A stretch of 64,000 nucleotides of DNA from Paucibacter sp. PLA-PC-4 (GTDB lineage: Bacteria; Pseudomonadota; Gammaproteobacteria; Burkholderiales; Burkholderiaceae_C): assembly GCF_026241155.1 (NCBI RefSeq), contig NZ_JAPFGP010000003.1, positions 310,001-374,000 on the forward strand, read 5' to 3'. Position numbers and translations under genes: made by a program. The notes beneath the pieces are model-generated. The model had not been told where the DNA came from and ran no database searches. It saw nothing but the letters and a program-made list of their open reading frames with translations. Of the stretch, positions 1-9,200 are shown one piece after another. Numbering within the stretch: the stretch's first letter is position 1; each line of letters starts with the position of its first letter.

Positions 1-1
1 G

Positions 2-988
2 ATGCTGGCCTTCTCGGCGGCAGACTTCGAGGACTTCCTGATGCCAAGGCCCGAGATGCCGCAGGCGATGGAGGGAGATCTCGAGGGGGTGGTGCGCTTT
101 CTGGCCGGCAATGGCTGGCCCTGGCGCATGCATGCCACCTACGACCAGACGATCTCGCGGGCGCTCGATGTGTTCGAGAAGGTGCATCGCGACTTGCCGA
201 TCGACAAGCTGGGCTGGTTCTTCGATCATTGCGAGACAGTCTCCCCACCAAACCTGGAACGCATCAAGAGGCTCGGCGGCGGCGTCGCGATCCAAAACCG
301 CATGTCGATGCAGGGCGAGTACTTCATCCGCCGCTACGGCCTGAAGGCCACGGCCGAGACCCCGCCGGTCAAGCGCATGCTGGAGCAAGGCCTGCCGGTG
401 ACCCTGGGCACGGACGCCACCCGCGTCAACAGCTACAACCCCTGGCAGGCGCTGTACTGGCTGGTGTCGGGCCGCACCATCGGTGGCACGGTGATCTATC
501 CCGAGGAGCGGCGCCTGGACCGTATCGCCGCGCTGCGCCTGATGACGGCCGACGGCGCCTGGTTCTCGCGCGATACCAGCAAGAAGGGCGTCCTGAAGGC
601 CGGCGCCTTTGCCGACCTGGCGGTGCTGGACCGCGACTTCCTCAGCGTGCCGGAAGACCAGATCCAGGACATCACCTCGGTGCTGACCGTCGTGGCCGGC
701 CAGCCGGTGCACGGCAGCGGCACTTACGAATCGCTGGCCCCGCCGCTGCCGCCGGCCTCGCCCGACTGGTCGCCGGTGCGCCGCTACGGCGGCTACCAGG
801 CGCGCAAGAGCGCCGCCGTCGGTGCCTCCGAGCTGCAGAAGCGCTACCACTACGCGGCCATGTGCGCCTGCGCAAGCGCCTGCGGCCTGCATGGCCACGA
901 CCACCTGGCCGTCGCCAGCGCGGCCCGCAGCAGTGGGCCGGAGACCGGGGCATTCTGGGGCGCCTTGGGCTGCAGCTGCTACGTCTGA
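2..988 (+). CDS. Amidohydrolase family protein, C-terminal part (5' end outside window)
   Basis: This is the C-terminal portion of an amidohydrolase-3/YtcJ-like metal-dependent hydrolase. The first in-frame ATG is at the window edge and is probably internal, because the N-terminal metal-binding HxH region and several barrel strands of the family are missing. The visible part has the late barrel motifs: an Asp-containing TLGTDATRVNSYNP segment (the usual catalytic Asp region), an LMTADGAWFS helix and the closing beta-sandwich piece KAGAFADLAVLDRDFLSVP. The substrate cannot be told from sequence. The last 45 residues are odd for the family: they carry clustered cysteines (CACASAC, then CSC) and GLHGHDH. 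The chromate transporter follows 66 bases downstream on the same strand. Confidence 0.85.
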   Translation: MLAFSAADFEDFLMPRPEMPQAMEGDLEGVVRFLAGNGWPWRMHATYDQTISRALDVFEKVHRDLPIDKLGWFFDHCETVSPPNLERIKRLGGGVAIQNRMSMQGEYFIRRYGLKATAETPPVKRMLEQGLPVTLGTDATRVNSYNPWQALYWLVSGRTIGGTVIYPEERRLDRIAALRLMTADGAWFSRDTSKKGVLKAGAFADLAVLDRDFLSVPEDQIQDITSVLTVVAGQPVHGSGTYESLAPPLPPASPDWSPVRRYGGYQARKSAAVGASELQKRYHYAAMCACASACGLHGHDHLAVASAARSSGPETGAFWGALGCSCYV

Positions 989-1054
989 ACCGCAGATCCT
1001 GGTCGCCGGCCACGGCGACCAGGTGCTCGGCCGGCTTTGGTCTAATGCCAGCCG

Positions 1055-2410
1055 ATGTCCACGCCCACCGCCCCTCCCGCCGCCATCGGCTTCTGGCAGG
1101 CCCTGCGCTTCTGGCTCAAGCTGGGCTTCATCAGCTTCGGTGGCCCGGCGGGGCAGATCGCCATCATGCACACCGAGCTGGTCGAACGGCGCCGTTGGAT
1201 CAGCGAGAAGCGCTTTCTGCATGCGCTGAACTACTGCATGCTGCTGCCCGGCCCCGAGGCTCAGCAGCTGGCCACGTATATCGGCTGGCTGATGCACAGG
1301 ACTCGAGGCGGCCTCGTCGCGGGCGTCTTGTTCGTACTACCCTCGCTATTCATTCTGATCGCGCTGTCCTGGATCTACATCGCCTTCGGCGAGATGCCCT
1401 TGGTGGCCGGTCTGTTCTATGGGATCAAACCGGCGGTGACGGCCCTGGTCCTGCATGCCGCTCACCGCATCGGCAGCCGCGCTTTGAAGAATGGCTGGCT
1501 GTGGGGCATCGCCGCGGCGGCCTTCGCGGCGATCTCCGCGCTCGATGCGCCCTTCCCGCTGGTCGTACTACTGGCGGCGGTCATCGGGCACTTCGGTGGA
1601 AGCTATGCGCCGCAGGTCTTTGCCATCGGGGGCGGCCACGCGGCGGCCAAGCAGAGCTTCGGACCGGCGCTGATCGATGACGACACGCCGACACCCAGCC
1701 ACGCGCGCTTCAAACGCAGCCGGCTGGCTCAGGTGCTCGCGCTGGGGCTGGGGATCTGGTTGGTCGCGATGGCGCTGCTGGTCTTGGGATACGGCTTTGA
1801 GGGGACCTTGACCCAGATGGGTTGGTTCTTCACCAAGGCAGCGCTGCTGACTTTCGGGGGCGCGTATGCGGTGCTGCCCTATGTCTACCAAGGTGCTGTC
1901 GAGCAGAACCAGTGGCTCAGCGCCGCCCAGATGATCGACGGCCTGGCGCTGGGCGAGACCACGCCGGGGCCGCTGATCATGGTGGTGGCCTTCGTCGCTT
2001 TTGTTGGCGGCTGGGCCCAGCAGGTGTTCGGACCCGACGCGCAGTTCCTGGCCGGTGCAGCAGCGGCCTGCGTGGTGACCTTCTTCACCTTCCTGCCCTC
2101 CTTCGTCTTCATCCTCGCCGGCGGACCGTTGATCGAGAGCAGCCATGGCAATCTAAGGTTCACCGCGCCGCTGACGGCCATCACCGCGGCCGTCGTCGGC
2201 GTGATACTGAATCTGGCGATGTTCTTCGCCTATCACGTGTTGTGGCCCCAAGGCATCGCCGGCCAATTCGACTGGATCTCGGCCCTGATCGCGCTGGGAG
2301 CAGCGCTAGCCCTGTTCCGTTTTAAGCTAGGTGTGATGCCGCTGCTGGGGCTCTGTGCCCTTGTCGGGCTGGGGTTGACGATGCTGGGCGGCCTGCCGAA
2401 TGCGTCCTGA
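1055..2410 (+). CDS. chrA: Chromate transporter ChrA (long-chain, two-domain)
   Basis: Inner-membrane protein of the CHR superfamily, 451 residues, the usual length of the fused two-domain form. The N-terminal half carries the signature FGGPAGQIAIMHTELVERRRW followed by LPGPEAQQLATYIGW. The second half repeats the pattern as FGGAYAVLPYVYQGAVEQ and GETTPGPLIMVVAFVAF. Long hydrophobic segments give about 10 to 12 membrane spans. Characterised members export chromate and some have been linked to sulfate; the actual substrate here is inferred. The ATG at 1055 places the signature near the N-terminus as expected. No chrB or other chromate-resistance gene is adjacent, so a resistance role is not supported by context. 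Confidence 0.93.
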   Translation: MSTPTAPPAAIGFWQALRFWLKLGFISFGGPAGQIAIMHTELVERRRWISEKRFLHALNYCMLLPGPEAQQLATYIGWLMHRTRGGLVAGVLFVLPSLFILIALSWIYIAFGEMPLVAGLFYGIKPAVTALVLHAAHRIGSRALKNGWLWGIAAAAFAAISALDAPFPLVVLLAAVIGHFGGSYAPQVFAIGGGHAAAKQSFGPALIDDDTPTPSHARFKRSRLAQVLALGLGIWLVAMALLVLGYGFEGTLTQMGWFFTKAALLTFGGAYAVLPYVYQGAVEQNQWLSAAQMIDGLALGETTPGPLIMVVAFVAFVGGWAQQVFGPDAQFLAGAAAACVVTFFTFLPSFVFILAGGPLIESSHGNLRFTAPLTAITAAVVGVILNLAMFFAYHVLWPQGIAGQFDWISALIALGAALALFRFKLGVMPLLGLCALVGLGLTMLGGLPNAS

Positions 2411-2469
2411 TGCATACGACATCAGGCAAAACTTGAACGACGCCGGGTGCATGGTGAAGTGAGTTCTTG

Positions 2470-3525
2470 ATGGCGAGCACCACATCTCATCTCCCTGCCC
2501 TCAAAGGAGGGCTGCTGGCCTTCCTCGCTGCGGCCCTGTTCGGTGTCAGCACGCCCTTTGTCCAGGAACTGGGCCTGGGCTTGGGGCCGTTCACCACAGC
2601 CGCCCTGTTGTATGCCGGTGCTGCCCTGGTCGGCGGCCTGCTGCGCCAATCGGTGAAGAAGGAAGCGCGCCTGCTGCGTACGGACCTGCCTCGGCTGCTG
2701 GCCGTCGCCTGTTTTGGTGCCGTCATCGGACCGGTCGCGATGGCATGGGGCCTGCAGCGCAGCAGCAGCACCGGTGCCTCGCTGATGCTGACCCTGGAGG
2801 CGCTGTTCACCGCCATGCTGGCCTGGCGGCTCTACGGCGAGACCATGGACCGCAGGGTCTGGGCGGCGATGTTGCTATTGCTTGCCGGCGGCCTCGTGCT
2901 GGTGGTCGAACAGGGTGTCAGCGGTGGAAGTCAGCTGCTAGGCCTGCTGGCCGTGCTGCTGGCCACGGCGTCGTGGGGCATGGACAACTCCTTGTCGCGC
3001 GCGCTGGCAGAGCGCGATCCGGGCCAGGTGGTTCTGATCAAGGCGGCGCTGGGCGCGTCGGCCACCGCGTCCTTGGCCTGGCTGTCTGGCGAGCCAATGC
3101 CCGGCCTGCTCGCCGCACTGGGTCTGCTGGCCATCGGAGCCACCGGCTATGGCCTGAGCCTGCGCTTTTACCTGCTGGCCCAGCGCGCATTTGGCGCCGC
3201 CCGCACCGGCTCGGTGTTTGCCTTCGCACCATTCATCGGTGCCTTTGCCGCCTATGCTCTGGGCGACCGCTCGGCAGGCCTGGGCATGGCGTTGGGCGGC
3301 GGGCTGATGCTGCTGGGCGTGGTCGTGCATCTGTCCGAGACCCATGGGCACGAGCACCAGCACGAAGCGTTGGCGCACGAGCATGCCCATCGGCATGACG
3401 ACGGACACCACGACCATGCGCACGACCCCATGCCCAGCGGCGCCCACAGCCATCGGCATTACCATCGCCCGCTGAGCCACAGCCATGCCCACGTACCTGA
3501 CATGCACCACGCCCACAAGCATTGA
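2470..3525 (+). CDS. DMT/EamA-family permease with histidine-rich C-terminal tail
   Basis: Ten-span inner-membrane transporter of the drug/metabolite (EamA) superfamily. Two EamA repeats occupy roughly residues 10-140 and 155-285. A TTG lies directly before the ATG at 2470; the ATG is preferred. After the last span comes a tail of about 65 residues containing 24 histidines plus several Asp and Glu, in HxH and HHxH patterns typical of metal-binding loops in zinc or nickel transporters. EamA proteins normally end soon after the last span, so the tail suggests metal binding or metal-regulated transport. The substrate is unknown. The next gene starts 7 bases after the stop and is probably cotranscribed. 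Confidence 0.88.
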   Translation: MASTTSHLPALKGGLLAFLAAALFGVSTPFVQELGLGLGPFTTAALLYAGAALVGGLLRQSVKKEARLLRTDLPRLLAVACFGAVIGPVAMAWGLQRSSSTGASLMLTLEALFTAMLAWRLYGETMDRRVWAAMLLLLAGGLVLVVEQGVSGGSQLLGLLAVLLATASWGMDNSLSRALAERDPGQVVLIKAALGASATASLAWLSGEPMPGLLAALGLLAIGATGYGLSLRFYLLAQRAFGAARTGSVFAFAPFIGAFAAYALGDRSAGLGMALGGGLMLLGVVVHLSETHGHEHQHEALAHEHAHRHDDGHHDHAHDPMPSGAHSHRHYHRPLSHSHAHVPDMHHAHKH

Positions 3526-3532
3526 GACCCAG

Positions 3533-3913
3533 ATGAGAACGCAACTGTCTTTGATCGCGCTGTCCGCCCTGCTGAGTCTGGCATCGTTCGCTGCCCGGGC
3601 CGAGCTGGTCGAGATCCGCTGGAACGAATCCGGCCGCTTCGAGCACAAGGCCAGCATCGCGCCGGCCCAGTTCGCCGAAGTCTGCGGCAAGCTATCCAAG
3701 GGCCAAACCATCGCCTGGAGCTTCCGGGCCGAGGCGCCGACGAACTTCAACATCCATTACCACGAAGGCCAGAAAGTCACCTACCCGGCCAAGATCGATG
3801 GCGCTGGCGCGGCGGAGGGACAGCTGCTGGCCGCCACCGAGCAGGATTACTGCTGGATGTGGTCCAACAAGTCCGACCGCGCGCTAACGCTAGAACTCAT
3901 TTTGCAACGATAG
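3533..3913 (+). CDS. Small secreted protein of unknown function
   Basis: A 126-residue protein with a clear Sec signal peptide (Arg near the N-terminus, a leucine/alanine-rich core, then the likely cleavage site ARA-E at about residue 21). The mature part is short and mostly beta-strand-like. It has two cysteines that could form a disulfide, and a segment FNIHYHEGQKV resembling small GOLD-like or cupredoxin-like periplasmic domains. I do not recognise a named family. The ATG at 3533 is chosen because it begins the signal peptide; an upstream in-frame ATG at 3485 would overlap the permease gene. It is likely cotranscribed with the His-tailed permease, so a role in periplasmic metal handling is possible but only inferred. 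Confidence 0.8.
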   Translation: MRTQLSLIALSALLSLASFAARAELVEIRWNESGRFEHKASIAPAQFAEVCGKLSKGQTIAWSFRAEAPTNFNIHYHEGQKVTYPAKIDGAGAAEGQLLAATEQDYCWMWSNKSDRALTLELILQR

Positions 3914-3929
3914 AAAAGAAGGCTGCACG

Positions 3930-4931
3930 ATGCACTACCGCTCCCTCGGCAAATCCCAACTCCAGGTCTCCACGCTGTGCCTGGGCACGATGATGTTCGG
4001 CGATCAGACCGATCTCGCTGAGGCGCGCAGCATCGTCGCCCATGCCCGCGAGCACGGCGTCAATTTCATCGACACCGCTGATGTCTACAGCACAGGAGCA
4101 TCCGAGACCATAGTCGGTGCGCTGCTCAAGGACGGCGCCCGCCACGATTGGGTGCTGGCCACCAAGCTGGGCAACAAGATGTCGGGCCGGCCCAACGAGT
4201 CGCAGTACTCGCGCGCATGGATGTTGCGCGAATGCGAGGCCAGCCTGCAGCGCCTGGGCACCGATCATCTCGACATCTACTACCTGCACCGCGACTATCT
4301 AGGCATGGACTTGGAGGAACCGCTGCGCGCGATCGATGCGCTGCTGCGCGCCGGCAAGATCCGCTACTGGGGGCTGTCGAATTTCCGCGGCTGGCGCATC
4401 GCCGAAATCGTCCATCAGGCGCGGGCCCTGAACATGCCTGGCCCTGTGGTCTGCCAGCCCTACTACAACCTCCTGAACCGCCAACCCGAGGTCGAGGTTT
4501 TACCGGTTTGCGCCCACCATGGCATCGGTGTTGTGCCCTACAGCCCAATCGCTCGCGGCGTGCTGTCAGGCAAGTACGCACCGGGTGCCACACCGGACGC
4601 CGGTACGCGCGCCGGCCGCGGCGACAAGCGCATGCTGGAGACCGAGTTCCGCGAAGAGTCGCTGCAGATCGCGCAGAAGCTGATGGCTCACTGCGCAGGC
4701 ACAGGGCGCTCCTTGAGTCATTTCGCGACCGCCTGGGTGCTGGCTCATCGCGCTGTCAGCGCGGTGATCGCCGGACCGCGCACCCTGGCCCAGTGGCAGG
4801 ACTATCTGGGTTCGCTGGACTGCAGCATCGACCCCAAAGATGAGGCCCTGGTCGACTCACTGGTGACGCCAGGTCATGCGTCGACGCCGGGTTACAACGA
4901 TCCGGCCTATCCCTTCCTGGCCCGGCGCTGA
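3930..4931 (+). CDS. Aldo/keto reductase
   Basis: NADPH-dependent oxidoreductase of the aldo/keto reductase superfamily, 333 residues, full length. The (beta/alpha)8 landmarks are present: the N-terminal LGTMMFGDQTD, the catalytic Asp and Tyr in FIDTADVYS (about residues 49-55), the catalytic Lys in LATKLG, the catalytic His in YYLHRDY, and the cofactor loop VPYSPIARGVLSGKY. This arrangement fits the YajO/Tas-like branch, which reduces assorted aldehydes and ketones; the physiological substrate cannot be told. An AAGAAGG ribosome-binding site lies about 7 bases before the ATG. It ends 6 bases from a convergent hydrolase gene, with a short hairpin spanning both stops. Confidence 0.92.
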   Translation: MHYRSLGKSQLQVSTLCLGTMMFGDQTDLAEARSIVAHAREHGVNFIDTADVYSTGASETIVGALLKDGARHDWVLATKLGNKMSGRPNESQYSRAWMLRECEASLQRLGTDHLDIYYLHRDYLGMDLEEPLRAIDALLRAGKIRYWGLSNFRGWRIAEIVHQARALNMPGPVVCQPYYNLLNRQPEVEVLPVCAHHGIGVVPYSPIARGVLSGKYAPGATPDAGTRAGRGDKRMLETEFREESLQIAQKLMAHCAGTGRSLSHFATAWVLAHRAVSAVIAGPRTLAQWQDYLGSLDCSIDPKDEALVDSLVTPGHASTPGYNDPAYPFLARR

Positions 4932-4947
4932 GCCGGATCAGCTCAGC
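4927..4947. terminator. Short hairpin at convergent gene ends
   Basis: GCTGAG and CTCAGC form a perfect 6-bp stem around a 9-base loop, spanning the stop codons of the aldo/keto reductase and the convergent hydrolase. There is no T-tract on either side, so it may be a weak bidirectional terminator or chance. Confidence 0.3.
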
Positions 4948-6101
4948 CAGCGCTTGAGCCGGGCATAGACCGCCGGGCTGCTCAGCAGGTCCAGGTGGTG
5001 GGTGCCGCGTGCGACCCAGTGGTTCGAGGCAGGCAGGCGTAGCCGGCGCTGCGGATGGGTATGCCGGCCCAGCGCGCTGTCCAGTGGCACCAGCCCGTCC
5101 CCGAGCCAGCCTCCGTCGCTGCGCCCCAGCGTACCGGCCACCGCATAGCAGCCCACGCCTTGCGGCAGCGGCACGACGACGCGCCGGTCGCGGCCTACGA
5201 AGCGGCTTTCGCCGACCCAGTCGGCCTCCAGCAGATTGCCATGGCGCAGGTCGGTGATACCGGCGCTGCGCAGACCCGACAGGCGCGTGAACGGCGCCAG
5301 ATAGGGGCTCAGCCCCAGGCCCTGGTGCAGCCAGTTGCCGGCCCGTTCCAGCGGCGCGCCATGATGCGGGCTGCCTAGAAAGACCAGGCGACGCAGCAGC
5401 AGGGGCCAGGCCATATCGCGCTGCAAGGCCTGCTGGACCGCGCTGCGTGCGAGCAGGCCGCCCATGCTGTGGCCAATGATGGCCAGTTGTTCGACCGGCT
5501 CAGGCCAGCGCTGCAGCAGGCGCTCGAGCTCCTCGGCCAGGGCCAGCCCGTTGGCCGAGATATGTAGGCCGCTGTTGTAGCGCGCATAGATGGGTGTGAA
5601 GCCCTGCTCGTCGGCCAGCGCCTGGCCATGATCATGGCCATCGCGCAGCCACTGCTGGTCATTCATACACAGGCCATGGATGAGCAGCAGCGGCTTCGGA
5701 CCGCTGCCCTGAAAGCGCAGCGTCATCTGCTGCGCCAGCGGGTTGCCGCTGCGCAGCAGATGGTCGCCCAGCACGCCGTTGAGCGCAGCTACCACGGCCT
5801 CGCGGCGTCGACCGGATTGGGCGTCGGGCGCGTCCTGTAGCTGCTCTTGCAGGCGGGCCAGCGCCGCGTCCAGGCCAGCCCCCACCAGGCCGGTCGTGCC
5901 GCGGATGCTGCGATAGACCAAGCCCGTGATGCCGCGCGTCGGCGCGTCCGCCACCTGGCCCAGCGGCGGTGACACGCGTGCGATGCGGCCGTGCAGGCTC
6001 TCGACCAGGCCGGTTACGCCACCGACCCCGTCGGTGATCAGGCGCAGGCCGCCGCGCAGATCGCGAATCAGGGCGGCCGGTCGTCGGGATGGTTTCTTCA
6101 T
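4938..6101 (-). CDS. Alpha/beta hydrolase, lipase/esterase-like
   Basis: A 387-residue alpha/beta-hydrolase. The oxyanion region is LLLIHGLCMNDQQW and the nucleophile elbow is IIGHSMGGLLARSAV (GHSMG pentapeptide). A C-terminal SNHWVARGTHHLDLL segment supplies the probable catalytic histidine. The first 130 residues form an unusual helical extension with repeated GxTGLV-type segments before the hydrolase core, a layout seen in PGAP1-like and PHA-depolymerase-related esterases. No signal peptide is visible, so it is probably cytoplasmic. The ATG at 6101 has a GGAGAG ribosome-binding site; an in-frame upstream ATG at 6134 lacks one. It is divergent from the large signalling gene across 111 bases. 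The natural ester is unknown. Confidence 0.85.
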   Translation of the reverse strand: MKKPSRRPAALIRDLRGGLRLITDGVGGVTGLVESLHGRIARVSPPLGQVADAPTRGITGLVYRSIRGTTGLVGAGLDAALARLQEQLQDAPDAQSGRRREAVVAALNGVLGDHLLRSGNPLAQQMTLRFQGSGPKPLLLIHGLCMNDQQWLRDGHDHGQALADEQGFTPIYARYNSGLHISANGLALAEELERLLQRWPEPVEQLAIIGHSMGGLLARSAVQQALQRDMAWPLLLRRLVFLGSPHHGAPLERAGNWLHQGLGLSPYLAPFTRLSGLRSAGITDLRHGNLLEADWVGESRFVGRDRRVVVPLPQGVGCYAVAGTLGRSDGGWLGDGLVPLDSALGRHTHPQRRLRLPASNHWVARGTHHLDLLSSPAVYARLKRWLS

Positions 6102-6212
6102 AGTGCTCTCCGGGTCGCGTCCATGCCCCATCATGCCCGCAGCGCCGGGCTGTCACGGTCGGGCGGTTACATTTACAGGTCATCGGCGACAGACAAAGAA
6201 AAGCGGTTTCAG

Positions 6213-9200
6213 ATGCTCCGACAGGCACAGGGGGACCTTGGTTGGGGTCCGGGTGACAGTGTGAATGGGTGGCGGATCACCGAATCCCTGCCCGGCAGCC
6301 GGCGCAACGGCGTGCTTCGGGCGGTCGATGCCCAGGGTCAACGGGCCGTGCTGGTCTACTTGCGAGCGGCCATGCCCAGCGCCGCCGAGCTGGCGCGCTT
6401 TCGCTACGAGTTCGAGATCGCGCGGCGCTTCGACCACCCCCATATCTTGCGCCCGGACGCCCTGGCCAGCCATGCAGGCCGGCCCTATATGCGCCTGCCC
6501 GACCTGGGCCTGCAGACCCTGAGGCAATGGCTGATCAGCAGCGCCGCCCCGCTGAGCCAGCCGGACGTGCTGCGCCTGGGCCTAGCCCTGGTCGATGCCT
6601 TGGAAGTCATCCATGAGCAAGGCGTCGTACACCGCGACCTGCATCCGGGCAATGTGCTGCTGTCACAGCACGACGATCCGCTAGCGCGCATCCTGCTTGG
6701 CGACTTCGGCATTGCCGCCGAAATCGCCCAGGAACGCGCGCTGTTGCTGCGCGCTGACGCGCTGGACGGCAGCCTGGCCACACTGGCACCCGAGCAGACC
6801 GGCAGGATGAGCCGCGATGTCGACTACCGGGCCGACTTCTACAGCCTCGGCGCCACGCTGTACGAGGCCTTGACCGGCTCGCCGCTGTTCGATTGCCAAG
6901 ACGCCGCCCAGGCCGTCCATGCCCATCTGGCCGTGCCGGCGCCGCTGGCCACCGCTCGGCGAGCCGACGCCTCGCCGGCGCTGGCAGCCCTGCTGGAGCG
7001 CTGCCTGCAGAAGGAACCCGAGGCACGCTACCAAAGTCACCCGGCTCTCAGGCAAGACCTGGCCCTGTGCCTGGCGGCCTTGACTGAGGGCCGCGAACCA
7101 CCCCATTTCATGCCGGGCCGGGGCGACCGCAGCGACCGATTCCAGCTCAGCGGCCGACTCTATGGGCGCGAGAGCGAGCTGCGCCAGCTCGGCGCGGCCT
7201 TCGAAGCCGCTGCCGCCGGCGCGAGCCAGCTGGTCGGTATCGCCGGCCTCTCGGGCATAGGCAAGACCGCGCTGGTCAACGCAGCTCAGCGCAGCCTGAT
7301 GGCCCAGCGCGGCAGCTTTGTCGCGGCCAAGTTCAACCAGTTCGGTCAGCATCAGCCCTACGGCGCGCTGCTGAGCCTATTGGCCCAGCGCGCCGGGCAG
7401 ATCCTGGCCCAGGCACCCGCACGCCAGCTGTTCTGGCGGGAGCGCCTGTGCCAGCGTCTGGGAAGCGCGGCGGCCGTCGTGGCCGAGGCCATCGCCGAAT
7501 TCAAGCCGCTGCTGGGCGAGCCAGCCGTGCCGGTAGCACTGGCGCCCTCCGAGGCCGAGAGCCGCTTCATGCGCAGCCTGCGCCTGTGCCTGGCAGCACT
7601 GGCCAGCGAGGACGAGCCGCAGACCCTGTTCCTGGACGACCTGCAATGGGCCGACCGCAGCTCGCGTCGCCTGCTGCGCGAGTGGGCCGGCGATACCGAG
7701 CTGCGCCACACGCTGATCGTGCTGGCCTGGCGCGACAACGAGCTGCCCCTCGAGCACCCTCTGAGCCAGGACCTGGTCGAGCTGCGCGCGCTGGGGCCTC
7801 GTTTTCTGGCGCTGTCGATCGCGCCGCTAGGCGCCGGTGAGATCGGCCAGTTGCTGGCCGACAGCCTGCATAGGCCGGCCGCCGAGGTCGCCGAACTGGC
7901 CACGCTGTGCCTGGCCAAGACCGCCGGCAACCCTTTCTTCCTGCGCCGCTTTGTCGAAGAACTGGTGCAGCGCCGCCTGATCCATTTCGACCTCGCGGGC
8001 CAGCGATGGGATTGGTCGGCGGCGCAGATCGCCCAAGCCCAACTGGCGGACAATGTCGTCGAGCTGATGCTGGCGCAGCTTCAGCCCCTGCCCGAGGCCT
8101 GCCGCAGGATGCTCTCAGTCGGCGCCTTCCTGGGTGGGAGTTTCGACCTGGACACGCTGGCCACCGCACTCGACCGCCCTGGCACCGAGGTCGCCACTGG
8201 CCTGCTGCCGGCGCTTCAGGCCCAGTTGCTGGTGCCCGGTAACAAGCTCTACCGCTACGCCGCCCATCTGGCGCCGAGCGAGCAGGCGGTGCGCTATGCC
8301 TTCGCCCACGACCGCGTGCAGGAAGCGGCCTGGCGCCTGGTGCCCGAGCACTCCCGGGCCCGTCTGCACCTACAGATCGGCCGCCTGCTGCGTTCGCGCC
8401 ACCAATCACCTGCGGCACTCCCCTTCCATGTTTTGAACCATCTGAACGCCGCTGAGACCCTGATCTCAGAGCCCAGCGAGCGCGCCGCGTTGGCCGTGGC
8501 CAACGAGCAAGCCTCACAGCAGGCGATGAATGCGGCCGCCTTTGATCTGGCAGCCGACTTTGCCGAGATGGCGCTACGCCTGCAGGACGAGACGGCCTGG
8601 GCCGGGCGGCCTGAGGCGCTGCTGGTCGTGCATCTGCAGGCGGCCCGCATGGCGTATCTGAGCGGCCGGCATGACCGCATGGACGAGCTGCTCGCCGCCG
8701 CGCTGGCCAGGCTCAGCGAGCCGGCCCAGCGCGCCCGGCTGCTGGAGGTGCGCATCGAGGCCAGCTATGCTCAGGGCCAGCTCAGCGATACCTTGGACTT
8801 GGGCCTGCAGGTGCTGGCCATGCTGGGCGCCGAGCTGCCGCAGGCCGACTCGCCGGCCCAGGTGGTGGCCCTGGTCGCGTCAGTTCGCGACGAGCTCAAC
8901 GCGCTGGGCCTGCCGGCGCTCGCCGCGCTCGCGCCGATGAGCGACGCGCGCATGCTGCAGCTGATCTCGATCAGCGCCAAGATGACGGCCGCCGCCTATA
9001 TCGCGCGGCCGGCCCTGCTGCCGCTGCTGACGGTGTTCCAGGTGCGGCTGATGATGACCCACGGCCATGTGCCGGGGGCGCTGTCGGCCTACTCGGTGCT
9101 GGGCTTGATGTGGGCCGAGTTCCTTGGCGACTATCGCCAGGCCTATGCGCTTGGCCGCCTGTCGATGCAACTGGTGCGCGAGCACGGGTGGCTGCAGGTC

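Noticed and set aside
229-1680. 483-codon plus-strand frame bridging the amidohydrolase and chrA
   Set aside because: It is out of frame with both recognised proteins; its Arg/Pro/Gly-rich translation is typical of a shadow.
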